NCBI RefSeq assembly: GCF_024586455.1
Contig: NC_065922.1
Span: forward strand, 2,294,001 to 2,358,000
From: Bactrocera neohumeralis
Lineage: Eukaryota; Arthropoda; Insecta; Diptera; Tephritidae
Direction: 5' to 3'
Length of the DNA: 64,000 bases
A program made the translations under genes and the position numbers. A model generated the notes under the pieces. It saw only the letters and a list, made by a program, of their open reading frames with translations, ran no database searches and was not told the DNA's origin. This document shows, one piece after another, positions 46,252-60,900 of the stretch (positions are counted from its first letter, which is position 1; every line of letters begins with the position of its first letter).

Positions 46252-49200
46252 TTATTAACAGAAGACAAACGGGCAACACAAGTGGTTAATGGACATTGTT
46301 ACATGTGGGAAATAGAAGCTCCGATCAAATTATTTGCACATAGACCAGCTTGGATTCCTTTTTGTATCATTCGCACTGCCGGTAGAATATAATTGCAAAT
46401 ACTTTTATAGATTATGGGCACGTATGTATGTATGCAGTTGCACCTTGTGATACATTTATAAAATAATGTTGGCTGCTAGTGCCTCTTTTGGCTTGGCCTA
46501 GCACCTATTGGCTTTCATGTAATTCTACTGTTTATCACAGCATATCTGGCGTAGCGGCGATGAAGTCAACGAACTCAAGTTAGATACTCGTACCAGATGG
46601 ATAGTCATTCATCTAAACATTTACATACCAAGCACATGCGAAATAAATGGAAAAGAGCGTCACACATATACAAAGAGTGTAAGGGTACGAAGAACATTGC
46701 AACTGCTATATAGCAGAACCGTCGACCTCCATCTACCTCGTTTTTGCGCTTGTGGCACCCAAACGTGATTATATAATTTTAAAAGTTTTCCCTTCATTTG
46801 CATTGCAGTAGTTTTACTTTTTGCAGCTTCCTAGTATGATCTGTGACCCGGAAATTTTTTGTGGCCCCCGCAGTCTTCTTTTTGCCTTTATATACTACTT
46901 ATGTATAAAAGTTCGGATGTTCTACTGCTTAATTTTCATATTTGCCATCGCGTGTGTATGTAAATGAAAGTGTTATGCAATTTTGCTGCATTTTTCTATT
47001 TACTCTGCAGTCATTCCTTTCATTATCTTTCTTACATGACCACAACAAGAGCACTTGCATGTGTGAATAGCTGTGAAACGGCACATGCGGCAGCTGTTTT
47101 TTGTTGCTGTATTTGCTTCCTTCAGCACTTAAAGTATTATTATTTCATAAGACTCTTCCATGCAACAATTTCGAATAAATTCAATTTTGTTAGGAGGATA
47201 GGAAACACACAAACATACATATATACGAAGGGATGTACTATGACATTTGCTGAATCAGTGACTCTACAGACGGCTAATGATATCTTAAATAGTATTCATT
47301 TTACAAAAAAAAGATAGTATGTCCCCACTTACAAACATATCTCCATTTTTATGTAATCTTATGTAACGATTTTATTAGCTATAAATTTCTATGCACACTT
47401 GTAACGTTAGTGGAAATGATGAAAGAAAAGTACTAAAAATAATTTCAATAAATTATTTATTTAATGTCTTTGATGAATCTATAGAAACTATCTTCCAAAG
47501 ACATATATGTGGAGGTTTTAAATAAAAGACGGGTTTTTAATATTAATTAACTTAGTTGAATGCAAATTGATGTTGCTTTATTAAGGTTTAAAATTCAACT
47601 CCCTTGTTCATCTCTAGTCAAGCGCACGCTTTGTTCAATTCGTCAAGTTAGTATTCTTTGTGTCAAGTAAGTAGGGTTGTGTTTTTAAGTACTCAGTAGT
47701 TACGTCCACTACGTGTCGTTCTTCCGTAAGCCATTCCTACATATATGTCACTAAGGATTCTGCATGAAAAGTTTTTAACAATAACTCTTGTTAAAAAACT
47801 GAGACGAACTTCATTTTTCCTTTTCTTTCTAAGCTTTCTTCAGCATAATTCATTTTCACTATTTTCTGTTCTTTGTGAATTTCCGCTACATTTTCTCATG
47901 GCGCTGTTCGTATTTACTCCGTTCATTACAGCTTCAAAAATATATTTATATTTCCGACAAATTTGGGAATATTCATATTTGGCTTATTTGTTTTCCAGCC
48001 CTGAATATTCCGTTTCCAAGTCTTACACTTCTACTCATCTTACTTGTTCTGTTTGCGGTGCCTTTTCGTAAATTAAATTAATGCCTTTCATCTGCATTTA
48101 TGTGTTTGTGTTAGGTATGCTTACAACTGCTACAGCCAGAAGCATTCTGAAAAATTATAACTGAAGAAAGGGCTTCATATTCAATGAATTGAATAAGAAA
48201 ATTTTACTGTAGTCTTCTTTTCTACTCACATTTTTATATCCTGATTATGATGCCTTCGGATTGATGCATTTTAGCATGTTTATTACTGATTTCTTAAGCA
48301 TGCTACTGAAACAACATGTGATGAACGGCTTATAAAATAATATTCAGTTGTCTACATTATAGCACTCTACCCTGGAGTCTACCGAAAACTTTCAAAAAGA
48401 AAAATATATATACTATAAGCATATATCAAATTTGCAAAAAAAAGAAATTTTGTACCCTAAGCAAAATATAGTGATTCAGTTCAACCCAGCATAGCTAGAG
48501 AAAAAGCAATGATTAGTTTTAATAGATTTCTGACTTATTCCTTCTTGACTTAAATTATTAAGAGTTTTCCATTCCAACGAAACAGTTAAACATTTTCACA
48601 AATATGTTATTTATTGCTCATGCCTCTATGCATCGCCATTATTCACATTAGAAACTTCTTATAACTGTTCAGTGCTTGTCACCCACGTCTGTTTCCTGTC
48701 TTCAGACGAATTATTTAACTTTTTGCCACTGTACAGTTACATGCTGCAACACTGCTCGTTTTGTTCGAATAAATACACATGTGTTCCATGGTGAATTGAA
48801 GTACTTAAGATTCTTTCTTCTTGTTGCTTGCGCTTCACGCTTTTTTGAACATTAGGTCGGTTGAATTATTGTTGAATTCCCTTACACCATATCTAAGATT
48901 ACTACAGATAACTAGTGAAATAAGGGATAGTCCCGATCACGATTTTCTACTCTACTAATTAGGCATGGGTATTTAAGTATGGAAGATTCTTCCACTGAAG
49001 TTTCAGATTTCAAGTTTTCTGTTGGTGAAGTTTTATGACCCTAATGTGCAAGCTTCCTACAGAGGAAGAAACTGATTTATTGTTGCACTCTGCATTCCTG
49101 TCGGATGAATTCGTTGTGGTTCCTTCATTCCTTGTACTTTGTATTCGCTCTTTTTCGTATATATAGTTAAAATTCATTATTTTCTTACAGCCAAGAAGGT

Positions 49201-52200
49201 TAGCAAGAGTCAAAAGAAGAGAAGGATATGAACATTTGGCTAAGTGCAATGGGCGTTGCAGAAACTAATGTGAAAGATAAATTCATTGTTGTTTAGCACA
49301 TATGTGCATGCTTCCTTTTTTAATAGTAGTGATAATATTTTTGTTTTCATGTTTCATGTTCATGTTTTTTATTAGTTTTAAGATTAATTTACAATAAAGA
49401 CTTTTGGTTTTCGTTTATTTGGGACTTAAATTATACCGAAAATTATATCTAATAATAAGAAATAAATAAATATGAACTTTGAGCAATGAAAGTGAAGTGG
49501 AGCACATCATAATAATTCTTAGCTATCTCATTTAAAGAGAAATGTAGTAACTAAAGGACAACAGCAACTTGAATGCGACAAGCATAGCAGATGTGTGTTA
49601 TAAGCAATGAACGCACATGCCGATGCCTCTCTTCTCAATGCGATCAAGCCCGTCTCAGTTGCTGACCAGAAACGGCTAAAAGCTACTTTTTAGCACTTCA
49701 ATGGCCTTTCCCATGTTTCTTTTTCACTTACAACTCAATTAGGAATAGTGGTGTCTTCGAGGTGGCGCCCTCAGCAGCATAATGATAATGACTTTAATAA
49801 AATTTGTTTTTTCACGAAGATAACAGAATAACAATCAATTTCCAATTACGTAAAGTTCCGCAGAAAGAAGATAACCAAAAATCACCAAGATAATTTCGTA
49901 AATAATTTTTGAATATTTTCTATCCGGTTATTTTCCGGCAAAATTTGCTTTTCATAATTATATACATTTAATTCACTTTATATTATATATTTCCTGTATT
50001 GCAAATATTTAATGCTATTTTCATATTTCCTTATATACACAACCGCAACAAAGACCGAAACCGCTTTAAAGCTTCACAAATTCAGATTGAAAGTCGTTTC
50101 GGAATTATATTGATTTTATGAGAGTTCATGTATTTTTTTTATCTACAAAAACATACATTTATTTTGTTGCTTTTTCAACTCAATTTTATTTTTTTGGACC
50201 AGTAAAAATGCTTGCAGACCAATAACAGCGCGCAGAATATTGGAATCTCACCTTTGGTTCGCGACAATTTATTTTGCATGATTGTGTGCGCAACTGTGTC
50301 CGCAGATGTGGAGATTGTTTATGTTTATATGTATACATTTTTATGTAAGAGCATATATATAATTTTAAATGAAAGAGGAGTGAGAACTTCAAACCAGAAG
50401 AGACTCAGCCTCTGCACAACAGTAACAAAAACAACCACATTGCGATTAGAACAGCTACAAAAAAATTAAAAAAATGTACAAGAAAAACTTTTGGTTTTGA
50501 CTTCGAAATAAAAAATCAATTGACACACACAAACATCTAAATGGTTATTGACATACATACATTTATAAAGTGACCTTTGTTTAGTATGCCCAAAAATGTG
50601 TGTCCCCAATGACGGGTCACCTGCGTGCACATTGGGGTGAATTTGTGTTTGATGTATGATTGCAAGCAAATAGAGTTTATTGTCGTGTGAGATTGCTGCA
50701 GTTCTAAGTAACCCGGTCCAAATATAAAATATGAAACAAAATATAAAAATAAAGCGAATCAAGCGAAGGAAAATGCGTCGTACGGAACAACAACAAGTGC
50801 GAAAGGCGCATTCATGGAAACGTACTCGATAATGTATGCAATATATGGTATACGATACACTCAAGTGATACCCAAGGCCCACAACTTCAGTGCCTCCATC
50901 TGTCAGCCAAATTTGAACTTTTTCTTAGTGACAGCAGACCATGCTGCATGGTCGCCTCTACACACCTCATCCTTAGGGAAAAGGTGCTTCATTGATCGTA
51001 TGCTTCCATGAATTCAAAACGGACTAGAAGAATTTGCCGACTGGTTAGCTAGCAAGAGTTTTTTAATTTGTGAATATGGACTCTAAGTGATTATGTGGTT
51101 GATTTGCTGCAATTCTTACTTGTCTTTTGCTTCCATTTTAGTTTCTTCACTGAAGGCTCTTTAAAGCGCACATATTCGTAGGAGCCGGTGATTATATATA
51201 TAATCACATATTATAGATTAGTCTTTATTCGTTTAAAGTAAGGCTACCAATTACCTGTAAAAGACGCAATACCTCAAATATGTGTTTGGCTTAGAATAGA
51301 AACCAGCTAAATTAACGCAAGTATCAGAGAAATTTAAACATTGAAATTATTATAAAATGCGAACGTGTCAATTACAAGGTATATTTATGCAAAAAACTTT
51401 GAAATTGTGCAGACCTTAACCTTTTTTTTTTTTAAATTGGTTTTTTCTAAGCAACTGAGGCGACCCAAGACTACTAAAGAATAATAAAATGTAAATTCTG
51501 CAACACCCTTTTCCTATCATCATGCTACCAAATTCAAATGCCTTTTCAAATATTCCTTATATGCTACTTAAGATTAATAGGTATCAACCAATGACATGCC
51601 AATTTATATTGTTGTTGTCACGAGCTATGTTTGTAAATAAATTTCATGCGTCAGCAACAATCTGTGCACCATCTGCTCTTCCAACCACAAGAAAGTCATC
51701 ACATGGCGAAAGCGACAAGCTCATCAGAATAAGCTTCACAGGTCAAGCTGTCAGTCATAGGGAATGGCTTTCATCCTAAAAAATTTGTTCGCCCTACGCA
51801 GTCGATTGGAAAAAGGTCATTGCACAAAATTGCTCAACAGAAGGTTGAGAGGATAGTCAGCAACAACAAGGGAAAGTCAAATGCGCCCAAAACATCTGCA
51901 ACATAAACAAATCACACAGAAATACACATGTTTCGCGCAAGTTGCATTACTGAACAGCTGCAACATGTAGCCATCATAATACCTTCTGAGCTTAAAACTT
52001 TTTAGGGTATATGCAAATCCTCATTAAATTAAAGGCATTTATTCAAATAGTACAGTTTGGCACAGAAAAATTCTATTTTCCTGAGTTTACCCAGAAACGA
52101 GGTGCAGCAAGAGAATTGCGAGCAAAGAAGTCAGTATTTATTTGCGGTTAACGTTGTGCAGCTAACGATGCATTGTTGCAACTGTCGACAATACCGTTAT

Positions 52201-53886
52201 TGTACATTTAGCTTTTTCTTATTTTAATACTAATGCTTATGTGGCACGTGAAGCGGTTGACAGTTCGCAGTTTTCCACCTTTTGTGGCACTGCACTCTCG
52301 TATACACGCTCGTGTGGCTAGCTTTTTCGCTTTGTCATCAAAACTTTTGCCGAACCTTTTGTTGTTGCTATCGTTGCTAGTTATTGTCGCACTTACTATC
52401 CGATTGCATTCACAGTTCGCGTTGTTTCTGCTGAAATAATTGGCACACTTCGCTGTTGTTTTTATTGCATTTTAAGCAACTTTTAGTTCAAATTCCACAG
52501 TTTCAATGAATATTTCCATTTTTCTTTGTCGTTACAGTGAGGTGGTTGGTAATGGCGGTAGTGAAACAATACTAAAATGTGCTGCCTAAACAAAACACCC
52601 AAAGTTTGCATGCTCTCTATAAGAACAGGTGTTACTCGCATTACTAGGCCAGCACTATCCTTATTGTTTGGAGTTTAAAAAATATTATTAAATGGTTTGG
52701 CCTTCTTGACTTCCGTTCAGTCGTATATTCAAAGGCTTCCTATAGTGTTCAACAACAGTCGATATTGCAACTTGCAGTGCACCTCTGAATTTTGGTTCTC
52801 GACCTCATGTTAATTAATAGTTTTGGCTTTGAATAGTTTCATCCTGGAAAAGTTTTGAATCACAACTTCGCCATATCAGTAAGCGCAGTATAGTAAATTA
52901 AATTATTAAATATGCACCAAAATTAATAGGTTTGTAAAATACTCACTTTTCTTGGGTTATCCATTTCCTTATTTTGTATTTTTTTTTATTTCATAAAACA
53001 TCTCTTTGAAAGCAAAAATGTCGTGGCTCCTTTGAGATTTTCTCTTATAAGATTTGAGCAAGGATAATCTCACAACAAGCCATAAAAATTATTATACTCT
53101 GTATCAACATGTCGATAAAATGTAAATGGAAGTAATTCTGTGGATCCAACTCTTCTACAGATTAGAATTTGTAGCATATTGCCTACATACTTCAGGCACA
53201 GCCGGAGTCATTCACCCCTTCTGGGGCATATATGCAAAAAATTGTACTCACCTCAGAACATATTTCACAAACGTTTTATTGCCTTCCACACAATTGTAAA
53301 TGCAAACGCAATTGCTGTCGCTTTGTGGCTTAAGACAAAATATCATGTGTGTGGTCATTGAAAATGGAAATGTAACCCTTTTTCACAAATTTTAGGGACC
53401 AATCATAACCCACAGAAATAGAAACAGAAACTATGGAAAATCAACGCTCCGATAGCAATGGGTGAGAAGAATGGTGCGGCAGTTTGTGTTGAAATAGTCC
53501 ATGCAAATTTTTGTGCTCAAATTGGAATTGCAAATGAGGAGAGTTATGTCTTGTTTTATAAATGGCCACTGCAGTTGTTACTTAGGTCTTTAAGCACTTC
53601 CAAATAGTTGTAAAATTATTATATTACTCATCTTAACAGCCTCTAAAACACCAACTATAATTCTAGCTATACAGCTTTGCACACAAGACACTGGTAATGG
53701 CTTAATCCCACTGTGTCGAGTTCATTCTTATAAGAGCATATTAGCTACTCTCGCCAACACCTTGCCTCAAAATGTTTTGTATACTATACATTTATTAGCA
53801 GGTTAAAATCACTTTAGGCAACACACTGTCATTGAGACGAGCTAATTTTGGTGTAGGGATGAGTATAACTTACTTTAATTTATGTT
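46252..53886. other. gene-free AT-rich sequence
   Basis: No supported gene in 7.6 kb. The longest frame (138 codons, complement of 50466-50882) has no recognisable motif. Poly-T and TATA/CATA simple sequence are scattered throughout. Confidence 0.5.
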
Positions 53887-54637
53887 GGTGATGCTGAATT
53901 GGAAGCATTATTCGACCAAGATGCGTTTCAAACCCAAGATGAATTGGCCGAATCGTTGCAAGGGACACAGCAAGCCCTATCAAAACGCCTCAAGGCCATG
54001 GGGATGATTCAGAAACAAGGAAACTGGGTTCCTTACGACTTGAAACCAAGAGATGTCGAACAGCGCTTCTTTGCATGTGAACAGCTGCTTCAAAGGCACA
54101 ACCGAAAGGGATTTTTACATCGCATTGTAACTGGCGACGAAAAATGAGTCCCCTACCATAATCCTAAGCAAAGCCTCCACGTCGACAGCAAAACCGAACA
54201 TTCACGGCGCCAAGTTCATGCTGTGCATTTGATGGGACCACCATAGGAGATCGTTACGGAACTACATTGATGCGTTTGAGCCGAGCACTAAAAAAAAACG
54301 GCCACAGTACGAGGAAAGACACGATAAAGTCTTTGTCCAGCATGACAATGCTCGGCCTCACGTCGCAAAGGTGGTCAAAAAATATTTGGAGACGCTAAAA
54401 TGGGAGATCTTACCCCACCCGCCGTATTCACCAGACGTTGCTCCATCTGACTACTACCTGTTCCGATCGATGGCACACGGTCTAGCTAACGAGCACTTCA
54501 GTTCTTATGAAGAAGTCAAAAATTGGATTGATACTTGGATCGACTCGAAAGATGAGGAGTTCTTTCGTCACGGAATACGCATGCTGCCAGGAAGATGGTC
54601 AAAAGTAGTAGCTGGCGACGGCCAATATTTTGAATAA
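53887..54637 (+). pseudogene. mariner D,D34D transposase relic
   Basis: It starts mid-protein: GDAELEALFDQDAFQTQDEL, AESLQGTQQALSKRLKAMGM, IQKQGNWVPYDLKPRDVEQR and FFACEQLL form the second helix-turn-helix and linker. HRIVTGDEK gives the first catalytic aspartate, followed by a stop where tryptophan is expected. A frame change and a loss of about 45 bases (near 54235) affect the middle. It resumes with QHDNARPHVAKVVKKYLETL (second aspartate), HPPYSPDVAPSDYYLFRSMA (third aspartate 35 residues after the second, the mariner D34D spacing) and the C-terminus RMLPGRWSKVVAGDGQYFE. The first ~60-80 residues are absent. The catalytic residues survive, but the frame is broken. Confidence 0.85.
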
Positions 54638-54713
54638 CATTTTTTAACCGGTTTTATACAATGAAGCCTTAAATTTACAAAAAAAAACGTCGGAAGCAAC
54701 GTTGTCGCCTAAA
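53887..54713 (+). mobile_element. 5'-truncated mariner element, mori/cecropia-like
   Basis: This is a different mariner lineage from the three copies at 4880, 9032 and 24957. Similarity begins abruptly inside the DNA-binding region at 53887. It runs through the transposase stop (about 54637) and an A-rich 3' region to a terminus-like GTTGTCGCCTAA at 54702-54713. The left terminal repeat is missing, so this copy cannot transpose. Confidence 0.78.
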
Positions 54714-57700
54714 TTATTATTTCATTTTATGGTGTCATTTGTATTGTTCACCTTGACGTTGCATATCATCTCTGTTTATTGTTTCTGGCAGCAAAACATT
54801 TACTTTGCATTGTCTGCCTTGGCTTTGTTATATCTATTTATCGGTTTTTCCGATTTATCGGCTGAATATTTAATGACCTCAGTGTCATAGTTGTCTAAGG
54901 TAATCCTGTGGCGGTGACTTTATTAATTTTATTCAAAGGTTAATGTTGAATAGGAATTGCTAACACACACAGATACAAAAGCATCACTCGTCTCTTTCTC
55001 AAAAGCCGGCTCTAATTTTAAAATAATATTTTAGGTTTTTCTCCTGGCAATTGTTTTTTTTTTTTATTATTTTTATGTTGGCCATTCTATTCTATTTTGC
55101 GAGTTTTAAATACTTCCGTGGCACATTTTTAGGCGTCATGTCATAATAAAAAGCAAAAACAAATTTTTTGTATTTCATTTTTATATTAGATCTCCTTTTT
55201 TTGTGATTTCCCTTGCTATTAGTCTAATAGAATGCTCGAGCCGAAATCACATTTTGTATTTTCCAGCAAAGCAATTTTGTGTATGTGTAATATATTAGCT
55301 GAGCAAAGTATAGCAAATTAGTTGGTTTTTCAAACAAGCTCAAGAGTTGTAGCTTAATTTGTTTTCATTTAAGAAAAACTGAAAATATACTTAAAGGTCG
55401 GTATAAAGAACATATATTTTATTGATTTACCATACTATGAAATAATAAAAAAACCAATATGATATGCACCCAAAAGTACCTGTACCTGTGCTATTAGGTT
55501 TTTATTCAGTCAACAGTTGGACCATTCGACGGTCTGGTAAAACTAAATAGACACATAATTTCGTTGTGAATGTTTACTGATATCTATGAACGCACTAAAA
55601 CACCAACTTTGTGTGCATGGTCATCTATAGAATAACTAAAACAACCAATATAACCATAAATAAATAGAGGTTTCATTTCAAACGAGTGAAATCAAATGAA
55701 TACCACCAATCAGCTGCTCTGCTATCGTTTTAACAGTTTTTATTTATGCGCAATGGCCACAGCAACGAATGCTGCAAAATCAAAATAAAGCAACTGCAAA
55801 CCAAAACCACAGCCAAGTGGCACGCAGCTCTGCATCCCGGCGATATTTCATCTCGGAAATGGCTCAACACACGTACTGGCGAAGCGAATTCAATACATAT
55901 GAAAACACGTAGACGAGTGAGTAGTTGTATTGACCCATATGTAAATCTATGCATGATGTTTACCTCTTCGTCGTAATTGATGCGAGACTCCACGCTTTGG
56001 TTTCAATAGCAGGCATCCATAAGTAAGGAAGCATATTGCGAGACCAATACAGAGGCAAGCGGAGAGTGGTAGGAGATGTAAAAAAGTGTTTAGTTGACCG
56101 GCAAAATACAATCCATTTGGAGGTTACGCATACGCCACGTTGTACATACTGTTAAGAGTGATATTTGCCAGGCTACTGCAAGGGACCTACTAAATAAGCC
56201 ATTTTAAAGTATCATATGGGAAAGGAACTTTCGGCACGAAGAGTTTGTTCTTCGCATTCGAAGCGTTTAGTATCGCCAGCAGTAACTCATTTGGAAAATA
56301 AAAATCTCATTTCAATTGCAGTGGCCGGTGTTCAAAATCAAATTAAATGCCACTCTTTACATTTTTATCGTATTTCTTCTTTGTTTTCGTTTTTCAGTTT
56401 CTTGTTTTATTCAGCAGAGCATCCCTAATGAGTTGAGCTGCTCAACAAGTGTAATGAGGCGACGGTGAAATAAAAGTAAAAAAGTGTTGGAAAACTTGTC
56501 GTGCAACTTCCGGGTAGCTTTACGCCACAACAGCAACAATAATAATAAAAGCTCCAGAGAAAAGGCTCAAAAGAAAAACAGCAAACCAAAATCCCATAAT
56601 TGCCTTAATTGCCATGTGCGACAATAACGGCAAAACCATGTCAATAAAAACTAAAACCCTTTCGACCAAATGCCTTTTGATAATTTTGAGCAAAAAATGC
56701 TAAAATGGTAAACGAAGCAAAGCTCGAGAAATTAATTTTTTCCCAGAAGAAAAACTAATACATTAAAGATTGAAAGAAGTACAAAAACATTGTCAAGTAA
56801 CTCCATTTATATTTAATAACCTGAAAGAGGAATTTTTATATACTTTACTTCTTTACGTCAACAGATATTTTGATAAAATTAAATCTTAAATGCAATAAGA
56901 ATTCAACAATTAGGTTTGACTAATCCTATATCCATAAAAAACATCCATAGCATCATGAGACGAACATATATGAGTCCACAAACCAATATCCACGCGTACA
57001 AATAAGTAATTGGATTGTGATTACTTACGGCTTCATGCATCCTAATTACAGTTTATATCACACTAAAGTAAATTTGAATTTGACATAAGCAACAAATAGT
57101 TACATTTTCATATGAATACATAAGTCTTAACTTTTAATGGCCGAACACAACAAAGTGCATTGATAAAATGAAGTTTCGCGCAAGTAGAGTAGCCCACGAA
57201 AGTTAAAAAATATTTCAGACCTAGTCTAAAGTGAATAACTAAATTCAAGTTGTTGTTGTTGTTTTTGCCATATATTCATTTAACAAGCGCTTATATGGAG
57301 CAATGTTGCAACAACATGTTTCGGAGCTGTATTCAAAAAGCGCACTGTCATTGCGGGCAAACCTAACTAGCCGCAAAGTCCGAAACATCCCGTGATCAAC
57401 GGAGCTGTATACATACTCATATCAACATACTTATGCATTTAAGCAATCATTTTTAGCTCACGTGATATTTGCGCAGTCGTTTTGCGGTTCGCATTGTCAA
57501 AGGTAGTTCTTGCTATATAAAAATATACATATACATACTTGTATATACTATACATGTTCTGCATCTCTTTTCGCTTCCTTAGCTGTCAAATGAAAGTTCA
57601 CTAGTCAAATCGGCCCCACAAATATTGCCGACTGCTCTTATAATGTGTAACTGCGATTGTAAAATTTTTCTCATTTTCCACATCTCTTTTTGGAGGATGG

Positions 57701-57805
57701 AGTTATGTGTAGAAGATCACGCAAGTGAGGAAAGTTCTCTGATTTATTCACTTGGGAGTGGCCAGAAACGATTCTTTTACACATGGCTCAAGCAGCTCAC
57801 AACTT
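54714..57805. other. gene-free AT-rich sequence
   Basis: No supported gene. Overlapping frames on both strands at 55730-55993 have no known motif and are taken as chance. Confidence 0.5.
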
Positions 57806-57945
57806 CCGGTCTTTGACCAAGTATCCTCTGGGTAGCCTAAGAACATCCGTTCGAAGGCGAGCTAAAGTGAGAAAGCGAAACATCCCCTACATAGGGTTGT
57901 GCGCTGGGTTTGGGACCCGCCACATAAAAAGAACCAGCCCCCCCC
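57806..57945 (+). mobile_element. possible LINE 5'-leader fragment
   Basis: A locally GC-rich block contains CATCCGTTCGAAGGCGAGCT and GGGTTGTGCGCTGGGTTTGG followed by GACCCGCCACATAAAAA. I recall near-identical wording from the 5' region of an RTE-type LINE in tephritids, the kind of element whose coding part starts at 63030 here. A C9-11 tract follows. Assignment is from memory and from composition, not from a search. Confidence 0.4.
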
Positions 57946-60900
57946 CCTTGGAAAGACATCTCTTTTTGCACTTAATCAAAATTAATTTGCTTTTCAAACA
58001 AATGTCAACACGTCAAGACCAACTTATACATATTTTCATTCGAAAAACTAAAAAACAATTAATTTCAAGTCTACTTAGAAATTCCCTGGCAGAAAGGCAA
58101 TTTAAATAGTGAAATAATTACAAATTAGGGACACAACTTTATTATACAAGTATATATAATACTCAGGGATTTAGTAATAAAATAACGCATGCGAGATATC
58201 AAAACCAGGTTACAAATATGTACAGTTATTAAATCTCCTTGCCTCTACTAGAGACATCTTAATGAATCCCAAATAACCACAGGAACCAATTTCGCTCATA
58301 ATAAGAATTATCTGTACATTTGAAATGTGAAGTAAAATCTTTTAAAAATATTATTCGAAAAGTGTTCTGCTCATAATTTGATTTGGATTTGGCAATGAAA
58401 ATAGCATCAAACGAAATAAATTTCAACAAGAACAATAAGAAATAAATGTTATGAAACATAAATATATATACAAGTACTAAACAAACAAGGCAAAACCGAA
58501 TAAAACGAAAATAAATAAATGCCGAATATACAAAATAAATAAGTAAACGTCATGGAAACACAAAAAAAAAAAAACTCTACCGAGCGAAGGGAGGAGCATG
58601 GAAAGGACGAGGGCATGCCGGTCGGAATAAAAATTGAATTCAAATGTGGACATGCCCGCGCGTCATACAATTTGATTTTGCGACGTATTAATCTTCAACA
58701 TCGCCAAATCGCCTGTTCAGGGAGTAATTTCAACATATATTATGAACGCACTCGCGGGGGGAGAAAATTGATGTAATTTGTGCTCAAGTGGCAAGAGATA
58801 TAAGAATTTATTTATTTCTTTTTTATTATGAAAGCGCTGTGTGATTTATTTTCTGATCCCAATTTATTGTCTTTTTTTGGATCCAATTTATTGTCTTCCT
58901 TCTGAGACGCAAAAATTATGGCTGAAAGCTTAAATAAATGAGCTTATGCAAAGAAGCAGAACTCCTTTATTGCTTTGGACTTTTTACTGGGGGAAATTCT
59001 GCTGCTAGAACCTGACTGTTATTGTACAATAGTCTTCGTTGAGATAAAACTCAAAAAATGCCTGACCAGACTAGAATATAAAGGTGTTGAAATGTATCTG
59101 TTAGTGCAAAAATATTTGTTTCTAGCATTTTCAAAGTAGAACGAAAGTGCAACTAAAAATACGAATAGTTGTAATTCAGCTGACTTGACTATATAAAATT
59201 AACTTTTTACTTTGCTCAGCTTAATTAAGTTGAAAGTCGATAGAAACAGCTATCAAAAGGCTCCAAGCCACCTCAAGCAATGAATATAAGGACAAATTAA
59301 TAACAACTCTACAAACCGCAAACCTTCAAATCTGATTATGTGTTAACACTTTTTATTTACTTAACAGTTTGTTATATTCTGGTTAGCACTTTTGTCTCTA
59401 AGCAGCAGAGCAACTAGTAAATTTGGTTTTATCTTCCAATGAAAGTACAGCTAGAAAGCGACAGAAGTAAAGAAAAAGTGGACCCCTACTACGAGAACGA
59501 GAGTAAGCAATAATTACGGAAGGAGATATTCTCTTCCAAACTAGTGTTATTCGAAAAGAAACGCAAAACAAAAGTGTCAAAACGAAAATAAGCTAAACTG
59601 ACAGCCCAAAGGAGGTAAATGAAGCTTGAACTTATTTGATGCTTGTGTCCAATTCATCAGTTCCCTTCTCGCCTGGTAAGCCGTGAAAACGTTTGTTCCA
59701 ACAAAGAGTGACAACCCAAATCTAAAGCAAGAAGGAAAGCGTTCAACCAGAAAGTGGACCAAAAAGAAGAAGACAATTCGTGGAAGCAAACAATTGCAAT
59801 TACTCGTCAGCTACAAATATGCAATTCATTCAGACGGCTAAGTGGCTTTTAGTGAAATTTGATGATGAAATTGGATTTAACGCTCTCACACCCTCTAGAA
59901 AGAACTTAGAAATTAAATTTATTTTCTTCTTAGCCACTATCTTCATTCTCCAATCAGCCCTCCCTCATCCTTCAACAAACAGCGGAATCTCTTTGGCATC
60001 GCAAAAGACCTCATGCAGCTAATATTTCAATGAAAATTCAATTACTTTGTTATAACTCAACGGGGTATGAGCGGGCAGTGTGACATTACGTATGAAAGAC
60101 AATAATTGCTTGTCACTTACATATGTTTGTAACTGTTGCATCTCATTGTGGATGAATGATTAATGTAAGTTTGTTTGGTTCCTTCTCCACAGTCGAAATC
60201 ATCCGCCATCCTTGTATCACAATTCACGATGAAGTGATTTCCATCACTCAGCTTACATCGCTGTTTTGTTGTAATTTGTCACTTTGAACTTTTGGTTTAG
60301 CGGTTGTTATTTACTCAACCATATTGACGACTCGTCATTTTCATTTTCTTGCCAAACTAGCTTCTTGTGGAAATAAAAAACCTCATTTTGCCGGTCTCGA
60401 TGAAGAAGTAAGCACATATTTGCGACAGATTGCCCACTGGTGAAGAAAGGTCCGTGATGACGTTTTGGAATATAATATTCCAAGCGGAGAATTGCACATT
60501 TACTTGTTTCCTGGCCTTCTAATTTAATAAAAAAAAAGTTTGAAATAAACTATAAAAGGCAGTCTGTTCAAATTAAGAAAGAAACATATAATTAATCTCG
60601 CTTATAATGAAGTGCTGGACGCTATTTGCTTATTTCTCGGCCAAATTCCCATCTAAAAGTCGCCATAAGCCTTTTTCTAAAGCGTATTTTACTTGGGTCT
60701 ACATTATATTGCGGCCGAGTCAATAATATGTATTCGGTGAAATCGAAATTGATAATAAAAGTAACCAAAACTGAGGCCACCTCTAAGCGCTTTTCTTTTC
60801 TCAATTTTCTATAGCTTTGCTTAAGCAATTTAACTGCTCTTTATTCTGCTTATAGCTTTCAACAACAACAAAGAGGTAATGAAATTTTTTTTAGTTCTAC

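Noticed and set aside
50466..50882. 138-codon open frame on the complement
   Set aside because: Composition rich in C, I, F and Y with no motif; typical of translated AT-rich non-coding DNA.
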